This document shows, piece after piece, positions 40,749 through 49,228 of a stretch of 64,000 nucleotides of DNA. This stretch comes from Mucilaginibacter pankratovii (GTDB taxonomy: Bacteria > Bacteroidota > Bacteroidia > Sphingobacteriales > Sphingobacteriaceae). Under the pieces are notes generated by a model. The model did no database searches, was not told the DNA's origin, and saw nothing but the letters and a program-made list of their open reading frames with translations. The position numbers were made by a program, and so were the translations under genes. Position 1 is the first letter of the stretch, and every line of letters begins with the position of its first letter. The stretch is from the NCBI RefSeq assembly GCF_014773265.1, contig NZ_JACWMY010000012.1, positions 62,001 to 126,000 on the forward strand, in the 5' to 3' direction.

Positions 40749-41669
40749 CTATTTCTTTAGAAATGTTACCAAAGCCGGGTTCACTATTTCGCCCTGCTCA
40801 ATAAAAGGCAGGTGGGCGGCATCATCAACCGGCAAAAACTCCGATTTTAAAACACTGTTTACCGAATCGCTGAACGCAAAGGGCACGGTTTTATCCTCTT
40901 TCCCCCATATCAGCATCACGGGTTTGTTTTTTGCACTTAGCGCCGCGTAGCTTTCGCGGGCGTTGAATGGGTAGCTATATTGCGTTGATACCAGCGCATG
41001 GCGAAAACCTTTATACTCCATCTGCGGGGTGTACTGGTCTACCCAGGTAGGGTGCCTGTCGGGATATTTAAAATCGTCCATCTGGCCAAGCGCGCGTTTA
41101 TCTGCCCCAATTACTTCTTTAAAGGTGGTGATGTAAGATATAAAGTCGGGCTTGCCAAAATTGTAAACGGGGTCTACCAGTACAACTTTATTCACCATAT
41201 CGGGGTATTCGTTAGCAAAATCAGTTACCACCGCGCCGCCAAATGATACACCTACCAGGCTTACCGGTTCTTTCAGTTCCAGTTTTTTTATCAGTTCTTT
41301 TAGCTGATCCATATAAAGCGCTTTATTATACACTGTGTCGGGCCTGTCAGAATAGCCCCTGCCAAATTCATCGTAGCGCAATACGCGGAAGCCATGGCCG
41401 GTTAAATATTCGTAGGTGCCGTTCCATATATAGTATGGCACGCTAAAGCCATGTACCATTACCACCACCTTACCGCTGTCGGGGCCGTCGAGTTCATAAT
41501 GGGTAAAACCGCCGCTTAGCTCAACATAACTGCCGTTGGTGTTTTTGCGCAGGTTGTAGGTAAGTTCTTTTGTTTCTTTATTTTGGGTGAAATATAGAAT
41601 AGCAACAACGGCAACTGCCAAAATAATAAGTACAAGCAGTATTTTGAGCAAGCCTTTAATAAACTTCAT
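40749..41669 (-). CDS. Alpha/beta hydrolase with N-terminal membrane anchor
   Basis: A 306 aa protein with an uncleaved-looking anchor (GLLKILLVLIILAVAVVAIL, residues 5-24) followed by an alpha/beta hydrolase fold. The oxyanion strand VVMVHGFSVPYYIW, the nucleophile elbow VGVSFGGAVVTDFA (Ser in GVSFGG), the acid-containing MLIWGKEDKTVP and the catalytic His in DDAAHLPFIEQG are all present. The substrate is unknown; relatives include esterases and C-C hydrolases. It is transcribed away from the DUF2520 gene. Confidence 0.88.
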   Translation of the reverse strand: MKFIKGLLKILLVLIILAVAVVAILYFTQNKETKELTYNLRKNTNGSYVELSGGFTHYELDGPDSGKVVVMVHGFSVPYYIWNGTYEYLTGHGFRVLRYDEFGRGYSDRPDTVYNKALYMDQLKELIKKLELKEPVSLVGVSFGGAVVTDFANEYPDMVNKVVLVDPVYNFGKPDFISYITTFKEVIGADKRALGQMDDFKYPDRHPTWVDQYTPQMEYKGFRHALVSTQYSYPFNARESYAALSAKNKPVMLIWGKEDKTVPFAFSDSVNSVLKSEFLPVDDAAHLPFIEQGEIVNPALVTFLKK

Positions 41670-41723
41670 TTTTTTAGGAGGAAAAGGATAATTGGTTGAG
41701 GGAATAAAAGTAACGGAAATATT

Positions 41724-41731
41724 TAATTTTG
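41724..41731 (+). promoter_or_regulatory. Bacteroidota -7 element (TAATTTTG) for the DUF2520 gene
   Basis: TAATTTTG fits TAnnTTTG and lies 23 bases before the ATG at 41755. Confidence 0.6.
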
Positions 41732-41754
41732 CACCACATGTATATTAAAAACTA

Positions 41755-42537
41755 ATGCGCATCACTCTCATCGGTTCGGGCAATGTTGCCACACATTTGG
41801 CCGCGGCGTTTAAAAATGCCGGGCACCGTTTGGTGCAGGTTTACAGCCCAAACATGCAAAATGCCGCTATGCTTGGCTACCATGTTGGCGCATCGGCCAT
41901 TGATAACCTCAAGGATATCAGCGCAGAAACAGACATCTTTATCATCGCGGTTAAAGATGACGCGATAAACGAAATTGTCCCCCAATTGTCCCCTTATAAA
42001 AAGCTCATCGCACACACCTCGGGTGCTGTCGACTTGCAATCGCTGCTGAATTTTACCGCGGAAGCCGGTGTTTTTTACCCGCTGCAAACCTTCAGCAAAA
42101 CCAAAGAGCTCAATTTTTGGGAGGTACCCATGTGTATTGAAGGCGCTACCGAAGAGATAACCGGGCAATTGGAAGAACTCGCACGCACCATCAGCAATAA
42201 TGTTTATAGGGTAAATTCCGCGCAGCGCAAAATATTGCACCTTTCGGCGGTGTTTGCCTGCAATTTTACCAACCACCTTTATGCCGTGGCAGAAACACTT
42301 TTAAAGGAGCACGATATGAGCTTTGATATGCTGCGACCACTGATACTGGAAACCGCCGATAAAATAAAGGTGCACCCGCCGGCAGTTGTACAAACCGGCC
42401 CGGCCATTCGTAAGGACGAGCGTACGATGCAGGCTCACCTGCAAATGCTGGAGGGGAAGGATGAATTGCAGCAAATTTATCTATTGCTAAGTCAGGATAT
42501 TATCAAAAACGGTAACACAGGTAACAGGGATAGTTAA
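41755..42537 (+). CDS. DUF2520/Rossmann-like oxidoreductase
   Basis: A 260 aa protein with an N-terminal NADP-binding Rossmann fold (MRITLIGSGNVATHLAAAF, with GSGNVA) as in F420-dependent NADP reductases and ProC-like enzymes, a middle YPLQTFSKTKELNF segment and a C-terminal all-helical DUF2520 dimerisation domain (KILHLSAVFACNFTNHLYAV; GPAIRKDERTMQAHL). The substrate is unknown. It starts a chain of four genes (2Fe-2S ferredoxin, IscX, KdsC) on the same strand, though spacing suggests more than one transcript. Confidence 0.88.
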   Translation: MRITLIGSGNVATHLAAAFKNAGHRLVQVYSPNMQNAAMLGYHVGASAIDNLKDISAETDIFIIAVKDDAINEIVPQLSPYKKLIAHTSGAVDLQSLLNFTAEAGVFYPLQTFSKTKELNFWEVPMCIEGATEEITGQLEELARTISNNVYRVNSAQRKILHLSAVFACNFTNHLYAVAETLLKEHDMSFDMLRPLILETADKIKVHPPAVVQTGPAIRKDERTMQAHLQMLEGKDELQQIYLLLSQDIIKNGNTGNRDS

Positions 42538-42543
42538 TTTTGT

Positions 42544-42551
42544 TACTTTTG
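42544..42551 (+). promoter_or_regulatory. Bacteroidota -7 element (TACTTTTG) very close to the ferredoxin start
   Basis: TACTTTTG ends 5 bases before the ATG at 42557. A second TAATTTTG box lies at 42535-42542. If either is used, the mRNA would be leaderless or have only a few leader bases. Confidence 0.4.
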
Positions 42552-42556
42552 CCAAA

Positions 42557-42889
42557 ATGAATATTTTTAAAGTAAGGATCAACTTTGAAGAGGCTGACCA
42601 CGATACCATCGAACTGCCTATTGCCGAAGGGGAATCTGTTTTGGACGTATGCCTGGAAAACGGCATAGATTTACAGCACAATTGCGGGGGCGTTTGCGGA
42701 TGCAGTACCTGCCACATATACGTTAATAAAGGGATGGATAATATCCAGGAGATCTCTGATAAGGAAGAAGACTTTATTGACAGGGCTGTAAACCCGCGCA
42801 TTACATCGCGCCTGGGTTGCCAGTGTGTTATTATCGATGGCGATATAGAAGTTACCCTGCCCGATCAGTCGGGCTTTATGGGGCATTAA
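42557..42889 (+). CDS. fdx: 2Fe-2S ferredoxin, adrenodoxin type
   Basis: A 110 aa electron carrier of the ISC/adrenodoxin type. The cluster ligands follow the C-x5-C-x2-C plus distal C rule in HNCGGVCGCSTCHIYV and the later LGCQCVI. It has the acidic DNIQEISDKEEDFIDRA recognition stretch. It likely donates electrons during Fe-S cluster assembly. IscX follows after 30 bases, which supports that role; no iscS or iscU is in the window. Confidence 0.92.
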   Translation: MNIFKVRINFEEADHDTIELPIAEGESVLDVCLENGIDLQHNCGGVCGCSTCHIYVNKGMDNIQEISDKEEDFIDRAVNPRITSRLGCQCVIIDGDIEVTLPDQSGFMGH

Positions 42890-42919
42890 TATAAATTGAA
42901 CTATACTCAACAAAAAGAA

Positions 42920-43162
42920 ATGAACGACGATAAATTCGCCCTGCCCATACACTGGAACGATTACGAAGATATAGCCCTGAGCCTTTACGAAAAGTTTGGT
43001 GATGATTTTGGTGAATCGAAGATCTACCGGATCCGTTTTACGGAGCTATTGGATTGGGTACTTTCCCTGCCCAACTTTGCCGGCACCCGCGAAGAATCTA
43101 ACGAAGGCCACCTGGAGCAGATCCAAAGCGCCTGGGTATACGAATGGCGGGATAATCAATAG
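42920..43162 (+). CDS. iscX: Fe-S assembly protein IscX
   Basis: An 80 aa acidic protein. HWNDYEDIALSLYEKFGD near the N-terminus, RFTELLDWVLSLPNF in the middle and EGHLEQIQSAWVYEW at the end match the IscX/YfhJ family, which binds iron and IscS and tunes cluster assembly. The ATG at 42920 was chosen; the frame opens at a TTG at 42896 that would add eight unconserved residues. Its place directly after a 2Fe-2S ferredoxin gene is as in the ISC operon of other bacteria. Confidence 0.9.
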   Translation: MNDDKFALPIHWNDYEDIALSLYEKFGDDFGESKIYRIRFTELLDWVLSLPNFAGTREESNEGHLEQIQSAWVYEWRDNQ

Positions 43163-43165
43163 GTT

Positions 43166-43202
43166 TTAGATGTGCAGATGTGCAAATTTCAGATGTGCAG
43201 AC
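43166..43202. repeat. ATCTGCACATCTG repeat, copy 3
   Basis: TAGATGTGCAGATGTGCAAAT and CAGATGTGCAGACG, the reverse complement of the elements at 30399 and 30879. Confidence 0.6.
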
Positions 43203-43211
43203 GCTTAAAAA

Positions 43212-43268
43212 AACGGTGCAATCATCCGGCATCGGTGCAATCATAATATAATCGGTGTAATCATATAC
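43212..43268. repeat. Three tandem CGGTGCAATCAT repeats before kdsC
   Basis: Direct repeats ACGGTGCAATCATCC, TCGGTGCAATCATAA and TCGGTGTAATCATAT, each about 19-20 bases, directly precede the kdsC ATG (43270). They may be a mobile repeat family or protein-binding sites; their closeness to the start codon leaves little room for another promoter. Confidence 0.8.
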
Positions 43269-43269
43269 A

Positions 43270-43791
43270 ATGGAATCCTTTTTAAACAAGCTTAAAGATA
43301 TAACCACTTTTATTTTTGATGTGGATGGCGTACTGACCGACGGATCGATCATGGTGACCGAAACCGGCGTACAGAGCCGTTCGTTTAATATTAAGGATGG
43401 GTATGCTTTGCAGCTGGCCGTAAAAAGCGGTTACAATGTTGCAGCTATATCCGGCAGCCGCAGTAAAAGTGCTTTGTTCCGTTTAAACAGCCTGGGCATT
43501 AATGATGTTTACCTTGGCGCACACACCAAAACCGAGCGCTTTAAAATGTATGTGGAAGAAAAAAGCATCCACCCATCAAATGTGCTTTACATGGCCGATG
43601 ATATCCCCGACCTGGGTGTGATGAAAATGGTAGGCCTCCCGGTTTGCCCTGCCGATGCCTGCGAAGAGATCAAAGCCGTTAGTGCCTTTGTATCGCCCTA
43701 CCCAGGTGGCAAAGGCTGCGTACGCGACATCATCGAAAAGGTGATGAAGATACAGGGCAAATGGATGAACGAACAGGCGTATAGCTGGTAG
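43270..43791 (+). CDS. kdsC: 3-deoxy-D-manno-octulosonate 8-phosphate phosphatase
   Basis: KdsC removes phosphate from KDO-8-P in lipopolysaccharide core synthesis. The 173 aa HAD-family C0 phosphatase has the nucleophile Asp17 and general acid Asp19 in FDVDGVLTDG, the second motif Ser/Thr in ISGSRSKS, the Lys in GAHTKTERF and the metal-binding MADDIPDLGVM. The C-terminal PYPGGKGCVRDIIEKVM glycine loop is characteristic. maf follows in the same direction after a repeat-containing gap. Confidence 0.93.
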   Translation: MESFLNKLKDITTFIFDVDGVLTDGSIMVTETGVQSRSFNIKDGYALQLAVKSGYNVAAISGSRSKSALFRLNSLGINDVYLGAHTKTERFKMYVEEKSIHPSNVLYMADDIPDLGVMKMVGLPVCPADACEEIKAVSAFVSPYPGGKGCVRDIIEKVMKIQGKWMNEQAYSW

Positions 43792-43795
43792 GGTG

Positions 43796-43908
43796 TTGGT
43801 TCATAGTTCATGGTTGATAGTTCATAGTAGCTGCGAACCGTGGACTAAGTTGCTATCAACCCTTCAATTCCAACTTCTACTATGAACCATGAACTATCAA
43901 CTATGAAC
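43796..43908. repeat. TTCATAGTTCATGGTTGATAG repeat between kdsC and maf
   Basis: Units of TTCATAGT/TTCATGGT at about 43800-43826 and their complements ACTATGAACCATGAAC at about 43876-43908 form an inverted pair. The right arm runs into the extended maf frame and encodes MNHELSTM before the chosen start. Confidence 0.7.
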
Positions 43909-44466
43909 CAGCTCATTCTCGCATCTAAATCTCCCCGCAGGCAGGAACTTTTGAAACTGATGGATATCGATTTCCGGGTGGTTTTGAAGGAAGTGGATGA
44001 ATCTTACCCGGACGGACTTTCGCCTGCCGAAATTGCCCTTTACATCGCTCAAAAAAAAGCGGAAGCATTTGATGAAGATATTACCGATGAGGTAGTACTC
44101 ACCGCCGATACCATTGTTTGTATCGACGGCGAAATTTTAGGCAAGCCGGATAACGCGGAGCACGCCATAGAAATGCTGCACAAGCTGAGCGGGAAAACCC
44201 ACCAGGTTTATACAGGCGTTTGCATATTGCACAAAGGGCAATACAATAAATTCTACGATATGTCGGAAGTGTTTTTCCGCAAGCTTACTGATGAAGAGAT
44301 CAGGAGTTATGTGGCCGAATACCAACCCTTCGATAAAGCCGGTTCTTACGGCATCCAGCAGCGTATCGGCCTTATCGGCATCGAGCGCATTAATGGTTCG
44401 TACACCAATGTGGTAGGGTTACCTACCGAGAAGGTGTACCAGCAGTTGATGAAGCTGGTGCAGTAA
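43903..44466 (+). CDS. Maf-like nucleotide pyrophosphatase
   Basis: A 187 aa enzyme of the Maf/Ham1 fold that hydrolyses dTTP, UTP or modified nucleotides. The start at 43903 gives MNQLILASKSPRRQELLKLM, the usual N-terminus with the conserved SPRRQEL substrate loop; an ATG 21 bases upstream lies in repeat DNA. The VVLTADTIVCIDGEILGKP segment, TGVCIL and FDKAGSYGIQQ are also conserved. It is probably the YhdE subgroup acting on dTTP/UTP, but specificity is not certain from sequence. Confidence 0.92.
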   Translation: MNQLILASKSPRRQELLKLMDIDFRVVLKEVDESYPDGLSPAEIALYIAQKKAEAFDEDITDEVVLTADTIVCIDGEILGKPDNAEHAIEMLHKLSGKTHQVYTGVCILHKGQYNKFYDMSEVFFRKLTDEEIRSYVAEYQPFDKAGSYGIQQRIGLIGIERINGSYTNVVGLPTEKVYQQLMKLVQ

Positions 44467-44508
44467 GTACAGGTATAATCACACTAAACTTCAAATTCTA
44501 ATCAACTA

Positions 44509-44646
44509 TGTCATTGCGAGCGATAGCGCGGCAACCTCATAGGACAATCGGTTAAGCAAGTTCTCCATCCATGCCCGAATATCCTATGAGGTTGCCACGT
44601 CGCCCCATTGCATTGCCCGGCGCTGCTCCTCGCAATTAAATTATGT
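44509..44646. repeat. CATTGCGAGC-family inverted repeat, copy 3
   Basis: TGTCATTGCGAGCGATAGCG at the left, GGCAACCTCATAGGA (44530-44544) pairing with TCCTATGAGGTTGCC (44582-44596), and a decayed right end CTCGCAATTAAATTATGTCAT. It lies between the convergent maf and M1 peptidase genes. Confidence 0.8.
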
Positions 44647-44711
44647 CATAATTGCGTTGCGCGGACCTGCATGCGGGAGACGCAAAGTATTGCGTCTCTA
44701 CAAAAATCCCT

Positions 44712-46691
44712 TTAAAATTTCTTCGAATTATTCCCCCTGTTCACATCCGGTAAAGCATTATCCGGGTCAACGGTAACGCTTTCTACGTCCTGCGTAGTAG
44801 GGATATTGATAGTTGCTACCTTTTGCTGCAGCCAGGTTTCTACGGGGAAATAAGTGCGCTGCTTGCTGCCGTCCTTTAGTTTTACTTCTACGGTAAAAGG
44901 CATGGCCATGAGTTCTTTATTGGCAATGGTTACTTTGATGCCTTTGGTGTGGTCTTTATCGGTGTATTTGGCATCGATCAAAGCGATATCCAGTTTATAA
45001 TTATTGTAGAACCAGCCCTTCCAAAACCAGGATAGGTCTTCGCCTGCGCCATTTTCCATCGAGCGGAAAAAATCATCGGGCTGCGGGTGTTTGTAGGCCC
45101 ATTTGTGAATGTAGTTGCGGAAGGCGTAATCAAACCTGTCTTTACCCAGGATCTGCTCGCGGAGTAGTATCAAACCGAAAGCGGGTTTAAAATAAGTATA
45201 AGGATGGCGGTATTTTTCGGATATCGCATCGGGCTGTGCCATCATGCTGGGCGCTTCCGGGTCGGTGATGAAGGGGATAATTTCGTCGGCAGGGTTGCCG
45301 CCTTTTTCGGCGTACTCGCTGTCCCGCTTGGGGCCGTACTCGCCTTTGTTGAATATATCTGATGCGTAAACATCAATAAAAGTGTTCAGCCCCTCGTCCA
45401 TCCAGGCAAAGCGGCGTTCATCGCTGCCTACGATCATCGGGAACCAGTTGTGGCCAATTTCGTGCGCGGTAACCCAAAACAGGTCTTTGCCCTTATCGGT
45501 AATGCCGTCGAAAACAATGCCCGGATATTCCATGCCGCCGGCAATGCCCGCCTCGTTAACCGCAACCGGGTACGGGTATACAAACCATTTTTCGGAAAAA
45601 TATTCTATCGAACCCTTTAGGTATTCGGTGGCCCGGCCCCAGGCATCATTGCCGGCGCTCTCTACCGGGTAAACCGACATAGCCAGCGATTTTTTTCCTT
45701 CCGGCAGGTTAACCCTTGCGGCATCCCAAATAAAGGCTTTGGAAGCCCCGAAAGCTACATCGCGGGTATTGAACATTTTAAAGTGCCAGGTAAGCGTGCT
45801 TTTACCCGCCGGGCGCGATGATGGGTCAGTAACCTCAGCCGCGGTGCGGATCATGATAGTTTTATCGCTGTTTTTGGCAGCGGCCAGGCGACTGATCTGT
45901 TTGGCGGTTAATACTTCCGAAGGATTTACCAACTCGCCCGAGCCGGCCACGATCATATCCGCAGGCAGCGTTACTTTATAATCGATATCGCCATACTCTA
46001 AATAAAATTCGCCGCTGCCCAGGAATGGGGCGGTGTCCCAGCCGCGGCTATCATCATACACGCACATGCGTGGGTAAAACTGGGCTATCTCGTAGATCTT
46101 GCCGTTTTTGGTGTCGGTATAATCTGTCCTTCCGCCAAAGCTGCCGGGGATGGTATAATGATACTTTACTACGAAGTTGATCTTGCCACCCTTTGGTGTA
46201 ACCGCTGTGGGCAAACGCACCTGCATCCGGGTATCGGTAACTATATAGTTGAGTTTGGAAAGCTTGCCGTTTTGCAGCAGGGATACGGATTCGATTTGAT
46301 AACCCGTGGTATGGTCCGGCGCGGCAATGCCGGTTACAAAATTGGAGCGCGCCTCTTTTTTATAGGTGTTTTGGTCCAGGTGCAGCCACAGGTATTGCAG
46401 GGCATCCGGGCTGTTATTGGTATAGCTGATATTGGCCGAGCCGCTGATAGTTTTGGCTACGGTATCCAGCTTTACATCCAACTGGTAATCCACCCGGTTT
46501 TGCCAGTATTTTGCTCCCGGCTCGCCATTTGGCGAATGGAACTCGTTACCTTTTTCGGTAAAAGGCAGGGTAGAAAATAGGGCAGCAGGCTGGTAATTGC
46601 TGGTAACGGTATCGTTTGGGTTTTTCTTTTGCGCCTGCGCGGCAATTGTGGTAATCAATAACAGGGCGGCGGCAACGGAGGTGATTTTCAT
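44712..46691 (-). CDS. M1-family metallopeptidase (aminopeptidase)
   Basis: A 659 aa exported zinc peptidase. The ATG at 46691 begins [20 protein letters not shown], a clear signal peptide; the frame is open 300 bases further but this is not supported. The substrate-binding GGMEY precedes the zinc site HEIGHN (H410, E411, H414) and the third ligand Glu in WMDEGLNTF. An N-terminal beta domain ([20 protein letters not shown]) and helical C-terminal domain follow M1 norms. It probably cleaves N-terminal residues of peptides in the periplasm. Confidence 0.93.
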   Translation of the reverse strand: MKITSVAAALLLITTIAAQAQKKNPNDTVTSNYQPAALFSTLPFTEKGNEFHSPNGEPGAKYWQNRVDYQLDVKLDTVAKTISGSANISYTNNSPDALQYLWLHLDQNTYKKEARSNFVTGIAAPDHTTGYQIESVSLLQNGKLSKLNYIVTDTRMQVRLPTAVTPKGGKINFVVKYHYTIPGSFGGRTDYTDTKNGKIYEIAQFYPRMCVYDDSRGWDTAPFLGSGEFYLEYGDIDYKVTLPADMIVAGSGELVNPSEVLTAKQISRLAAAKNSDKTIMIRTAAEVTDPSSRPAGKSTLTWHFKMFNTRDVAFGASKAFIWDAARVNLPEGKKSLAMSVYPVESAGNDAWGRATEYLKGSIEYFSEKWFVYPYPVAVNEAGIAGGMEYPGIVFDGITDKGKDLFWVTAHEIGHNWFPMIVGSDERRFAWMDEGLNTFIDVYASDIFNKGEYGPKRDSEYAEKGGNPADEIIPFITDPEAPSMMAQPDAISEKYRHPYTYFKPAFGLILLREQILGKDRFDYAFRNYIHKWAYKHPQPDDFFRSMENGAGEDLSWFWKGWFYNNYKLDIALIDAKYTDKDHTKGIKVTIANKELMAMPFTVEVKLKDGSKQRTYFPVETWLQQKVATINIPTTQDVESVTVDPDNALPDVNRGNNSKKF

Positions 46692-46768
46692 AGCTGTGAG
46701 TAAAAAGCACAGCAAGATACAAAGCGGCGTGAATAAATTTATTTTTAGTTTAATATTGGCTAATTGCC

Positions 46769-46776
46769 TACCTTTA
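46769..46776 (+). promoter_or_regulatory. Near-consensus -7 element (TACCTTTA) for the Lgt/radical SAM operon
   Basis: TACCTTTA differs from TAnnTTTG only in the last base and is 24 bases before the TTG start of the Lgt-family gene. Confidence 0.4.
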
Positions 46777-46799
46777 GTGAACGCTAAACTATATCCAAT

Positions 46800-47549
46800 T
46801 TGCACTTCCCGGTAAATATCCCAATTGGTTCTGCTGCTATCCCTGTTCATTTTGTATGCGAAACGCTGGCTTACTTCCTTGGCTACCGGTACTATGCTTA
46901 TCTCCGTAAAAACACCCAGGACCAAATCAGCGCCAATAACCGGCTCGTTATTTTTATTGGGGCGGCATTTGGCGCATTTTTGGGCAGCCATATTGTTGGT
47001 GTGCTGGAGAACCTAACCTTGCTGTCGCATTTCAACCTCATCTATTTTATGGGTAACAAAACCATTGTAGGCGGCATGCTTGGTGGATTGATAGGTGTAG
47101 AACTCACCAAAAAGCGAATTGGCGTAACCGTATCCTCCGGCGACCTGATGGTGTACCCGCTGATACTGGCTATGATCATCGGTCGCACCGGCTGCTTTTT
47201 GGCGGGACTGGAAGACGGTACTTACGGCATTGCCAGCAATTTACCCTGGGCCATCAATTTTGGCGACGGCATCCGCAGACATCCTACCAATTTGTACGAG
47301 ATCTTATTTTGGCTGATGCTTTGGATAAGCCTGAGTTTGGTGGAGCGGAAGCACGAATTTGCCAACGGCGCAAGGTTTAAAGTGTTTATGGCGAGTTACC
47401 TCATCTTCCGCCTGCTGGTGGAGTTTATTAAGCCCGCTTACTTTTTTGGCTTCGGGCTCTCGGTAATTCAGTTGGTTTGTATCGGCGGAATTTTGTATTA
47501 TTATAAAGTATTTCTCTATCCTTCAAAACTCATAAAAACCTATGCCTGA
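46800..47549 (+). CDS. Prolipoprotein diacylglyceryl transferase (Lgt) family protein
   Basis: A 249 aa polytopic protein with about seven helices. Only a TTG start (46800) is available, since the frame has a TAA 15 bases upstream and no ATG near the N-terminus. Lgt-like features are [26 protein letters not shown] and the signature [18 protein letters not shown] with the active Arg, then [11 protein letters not shown]. Lgt transfers diacylglycerol from phosphatidylglycerol to lipobox Cys. It is shorter than typical Lgt, so a special acceptor is possible. It overlaps the next gene by 8 bases. Confidence 0.85.
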   Translation: MHFPVNIPIGSAAIPVHFVCETLAYFLGYRYYAYLRKNTQDQISANNRLVIFIGAAFGAFLGSHIVGVLENLTLLSHFNLIYFMGNKTIVGGMLGGLIGVELTKKRIGVTVSSGDLMVYPLILAMIIGRTGCFLAGLEDGTYGIASNLPWAINFGDGIRRHPTNLYEILFWLMLWISLSLVERKHEFANGARFKVFMASYLIFRLLVEFIKPAYFFGFGLSVIQLVCIGGILYYYKVFLYPSKLIKTYA

Positions 47550-48945
47550 ACGCCCGTATATTTATTACGATTTTACTTTAAGCATATGTTCTACCTGTTT
47601 GCGCAGGGTGGATGCTAAGATAGTTTTTGAGGAAGGCAACGTTTATATGTTGAAGAACTGCCGCCAGCATGGTTTCGAAAAAGTGCTGATAGCTACCGAT
47701 ATCGAGTATTATAAAAACTGCCGTAACTATGCCAAGCGCAGCGAAATGCCGCTAAAATTTAATGCCGAAACCCATTACGGCTGCCCTTACGATTGCGGCC
47801 TGTGCCGCGACCATGAACAGCATTCCTGCCTTACCGTGGTGGAAGTTACCGACCGCTGTAACCTCGCCTGCCCAACCTGCTACGCTATGTCGTCGCCGCA
47901 TTATGGCAGGCACCGCACCTTGCAGGAGATAGAGCAGATGCTGGATGTGATTGTGGAGAACGAGGGACAGCCCGATGTGGTGCAATTGAGCGGCGGCGAA
48001 CCTACGGTGCATCCGCAATTTTTCGAGATACTGGATATTGCCAAAACGAAGCCCATCAAACACCTGATGCTGAATACAAACGGCATCCGTATAGCTAAGG
48101 ACGAAAATTTTGTAAAACGCCTGGCGACCTATCAGCCCGATTTTGAGATCTACCTGCAATTCGACTCGTTTGAGGCAGAAGCCTTGATAAAATTGAGAGG
48201 GGAGGATCTTACAGACGTCAGGGCAAAAGCTATAGAGCACTTGAATAAATACAATCTTTCTACCACATTGGTAGTCACCCTGCAAAAGGGATTGAATACG
48301 CATGAGATAGGTAAGATCATCGAATATGCCCTGCAGCAACCCTGCATCCGCGGCGTAACCTTCCAGCCAACACAGCAGGCGGGGCGGCTGGAGAACTTTA
48401 ACCCGGCAACCGACCGCTATACCCTTACCGAGGTACGCAGCGCCATATTAGCGCAAACCAATGTTTTCAATGCCAACGACCTCATTCCCGTGCCATGTAA
48501 CCCCGATGCACTGGTGATGGGCTACGCGCTAAAGCTGGGCGGACAGGTTTTCCCGCTTACGCGGATGATCAATCCGGACGATCTGCTGGATAACTCCAAA
48601 AATACCATCGTTTATGAGCAGGACGAACAATTGAAGGGACATTTACTCAATATGTTCAGCACGGGTAACTCGGTGGAGAAGGCCAAAGAGCACCTCAAAT
48701 CTATTATGTGCTGCCTGCCTGACATAGACGCACCGCAGTTGAGCTATGATAACCTGTTTAGAGTAATTATCATGAATTTTATTGATGCGCAGAATTTTGA
48801 TGTACGCGCCATCAAAAAATCATGTGTACACATCGTAAACAAGGATCTGCAGATCATCCCCTTTGAAACCATGAATATTTTTTACCGGGACGATAAGCGC
48901 GAATATTTGGAACAACTACGTACCGAAATGGCCGCAACTTTTTAA
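47542..48945 (+). CDS. Tetraether-synthase-like radical SAM protein
   Basis: A 467 aa radical SAM enzyme. The core motif CNLACPTCYAM carries the 4Fe-4S ligands C106, C110 and C113. Before it are features of archaeal Tes (MJ0619-like) proteins: ICSTCLRRVDAKIVFEEGNV, YMLKNCRQHGFEKV, and a CPYDCGLCRDH auxiliary cluster site. After it come SGGEPTVHP and a C-terminal region with MCCLPDIDAPQ. Tes joins lipid alkyl chains through C-C bonds. The ATG overlaps the Lgt stop, and two small membrane proteins follow, suggesting a lipid or lipoprotein substrate. Confidence 0.85.
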   Translation: MPERPYIYYDFTLSICSTCLRRVDAKIVFEEGNVYMLKNCRQHGFEKVLIATDIEYYKNCRNYAKRSEMPLKFNAETHYGCPYDCGLCRDHEQHSCLTVVEVTDRCNLACPTCYAMSSPHYGRHRTLQEIEQMLDVIVENEGQPDVVQLSGGEPTVHPQFFEILDIAKTKPIKHLMLNTNGIRIAKDENFVKRLATYQPDFEIYLQFDSFEAEALIKLRGEDLTDVRAKAIEHLNKYNLSTTLVVTLQKGLNTHEIGKIIEYALQQPCIRGVTFQPTQQAGRLENFNPATDRYTLTEVRSAILAQTNVFNANDLIPVPCNPDALVMGYALKLGGQVFPLTRMINPDDLLDNSKNTIVYEQDEQLKGHLLNMFSTGNSVEKAKEHLKSIMCCLPDIDAPQLSYDNLFRVIIMNFIDAQNFDVRAIKKSCVHIVNKDLQIIPFETMNIFYRDDKREYLEQLRTEMAATF

Positions 48946-48951
48946 TAAGAT

Positions 48952-49227
48952 ATGGAAGAGAAAAACCTGATTCCCAAACAAGAATTAAGCTACAAAATAG
49001 TCGGCATCAATTTAGCGGTGCTGGCGGTATATACGCTGCTTTCAGCTTTATCTCCCGGAGGGATCATTTTTGATGCTTTCGCGATCGTTGTCCATGTTAT
49101 TGTTTGCATCATATTAACCTTAACAGGGCCCAAACGAATGCAGTGGTTGTTAAGTGGTGTTTTGGTATTAGTTATTGGTTTTTCAACTTGTGCAGGCGTG
49201 TTGGGTAAAATGAGTGGAGGGTTTTAA
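48952..49227 (+). CDS. Small three-helix membrane protein A
   Basis: A 91 aa protein starting MEEKNLIPKQELSYK, then three hydrophobic segments (GINLAVLAVYTLLSALS; AFAIVVHVIVCIILTL; LLSGVLVLVIGFSTCAGVL). It begins 6 bases after the radical SAM stop. It shares the C-terminal LVLVIGFSTC motif with the next gene, so the two are tandem paralogs. No known family was recognised. The single conserved Cys in the last helix is notable. Confidence 0.7.
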   Translation: MEEKNLIPKQELSYKIVGINLAVLAVYTLLSALSPGGIIFDAFAIVVHVIVCIILTLTGPKRMQWLLSGVLVLVIGFSTCAGVLGKMSGGF

Positions 49228-49228
49228 T

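Noticed and set aside
46692-46991. A 100-residue N-terminal extension of the M1 peptidase
   Set aside because: The signal peptide begins at the ATG at 46691, so the upstream frame is most likely untranslated.
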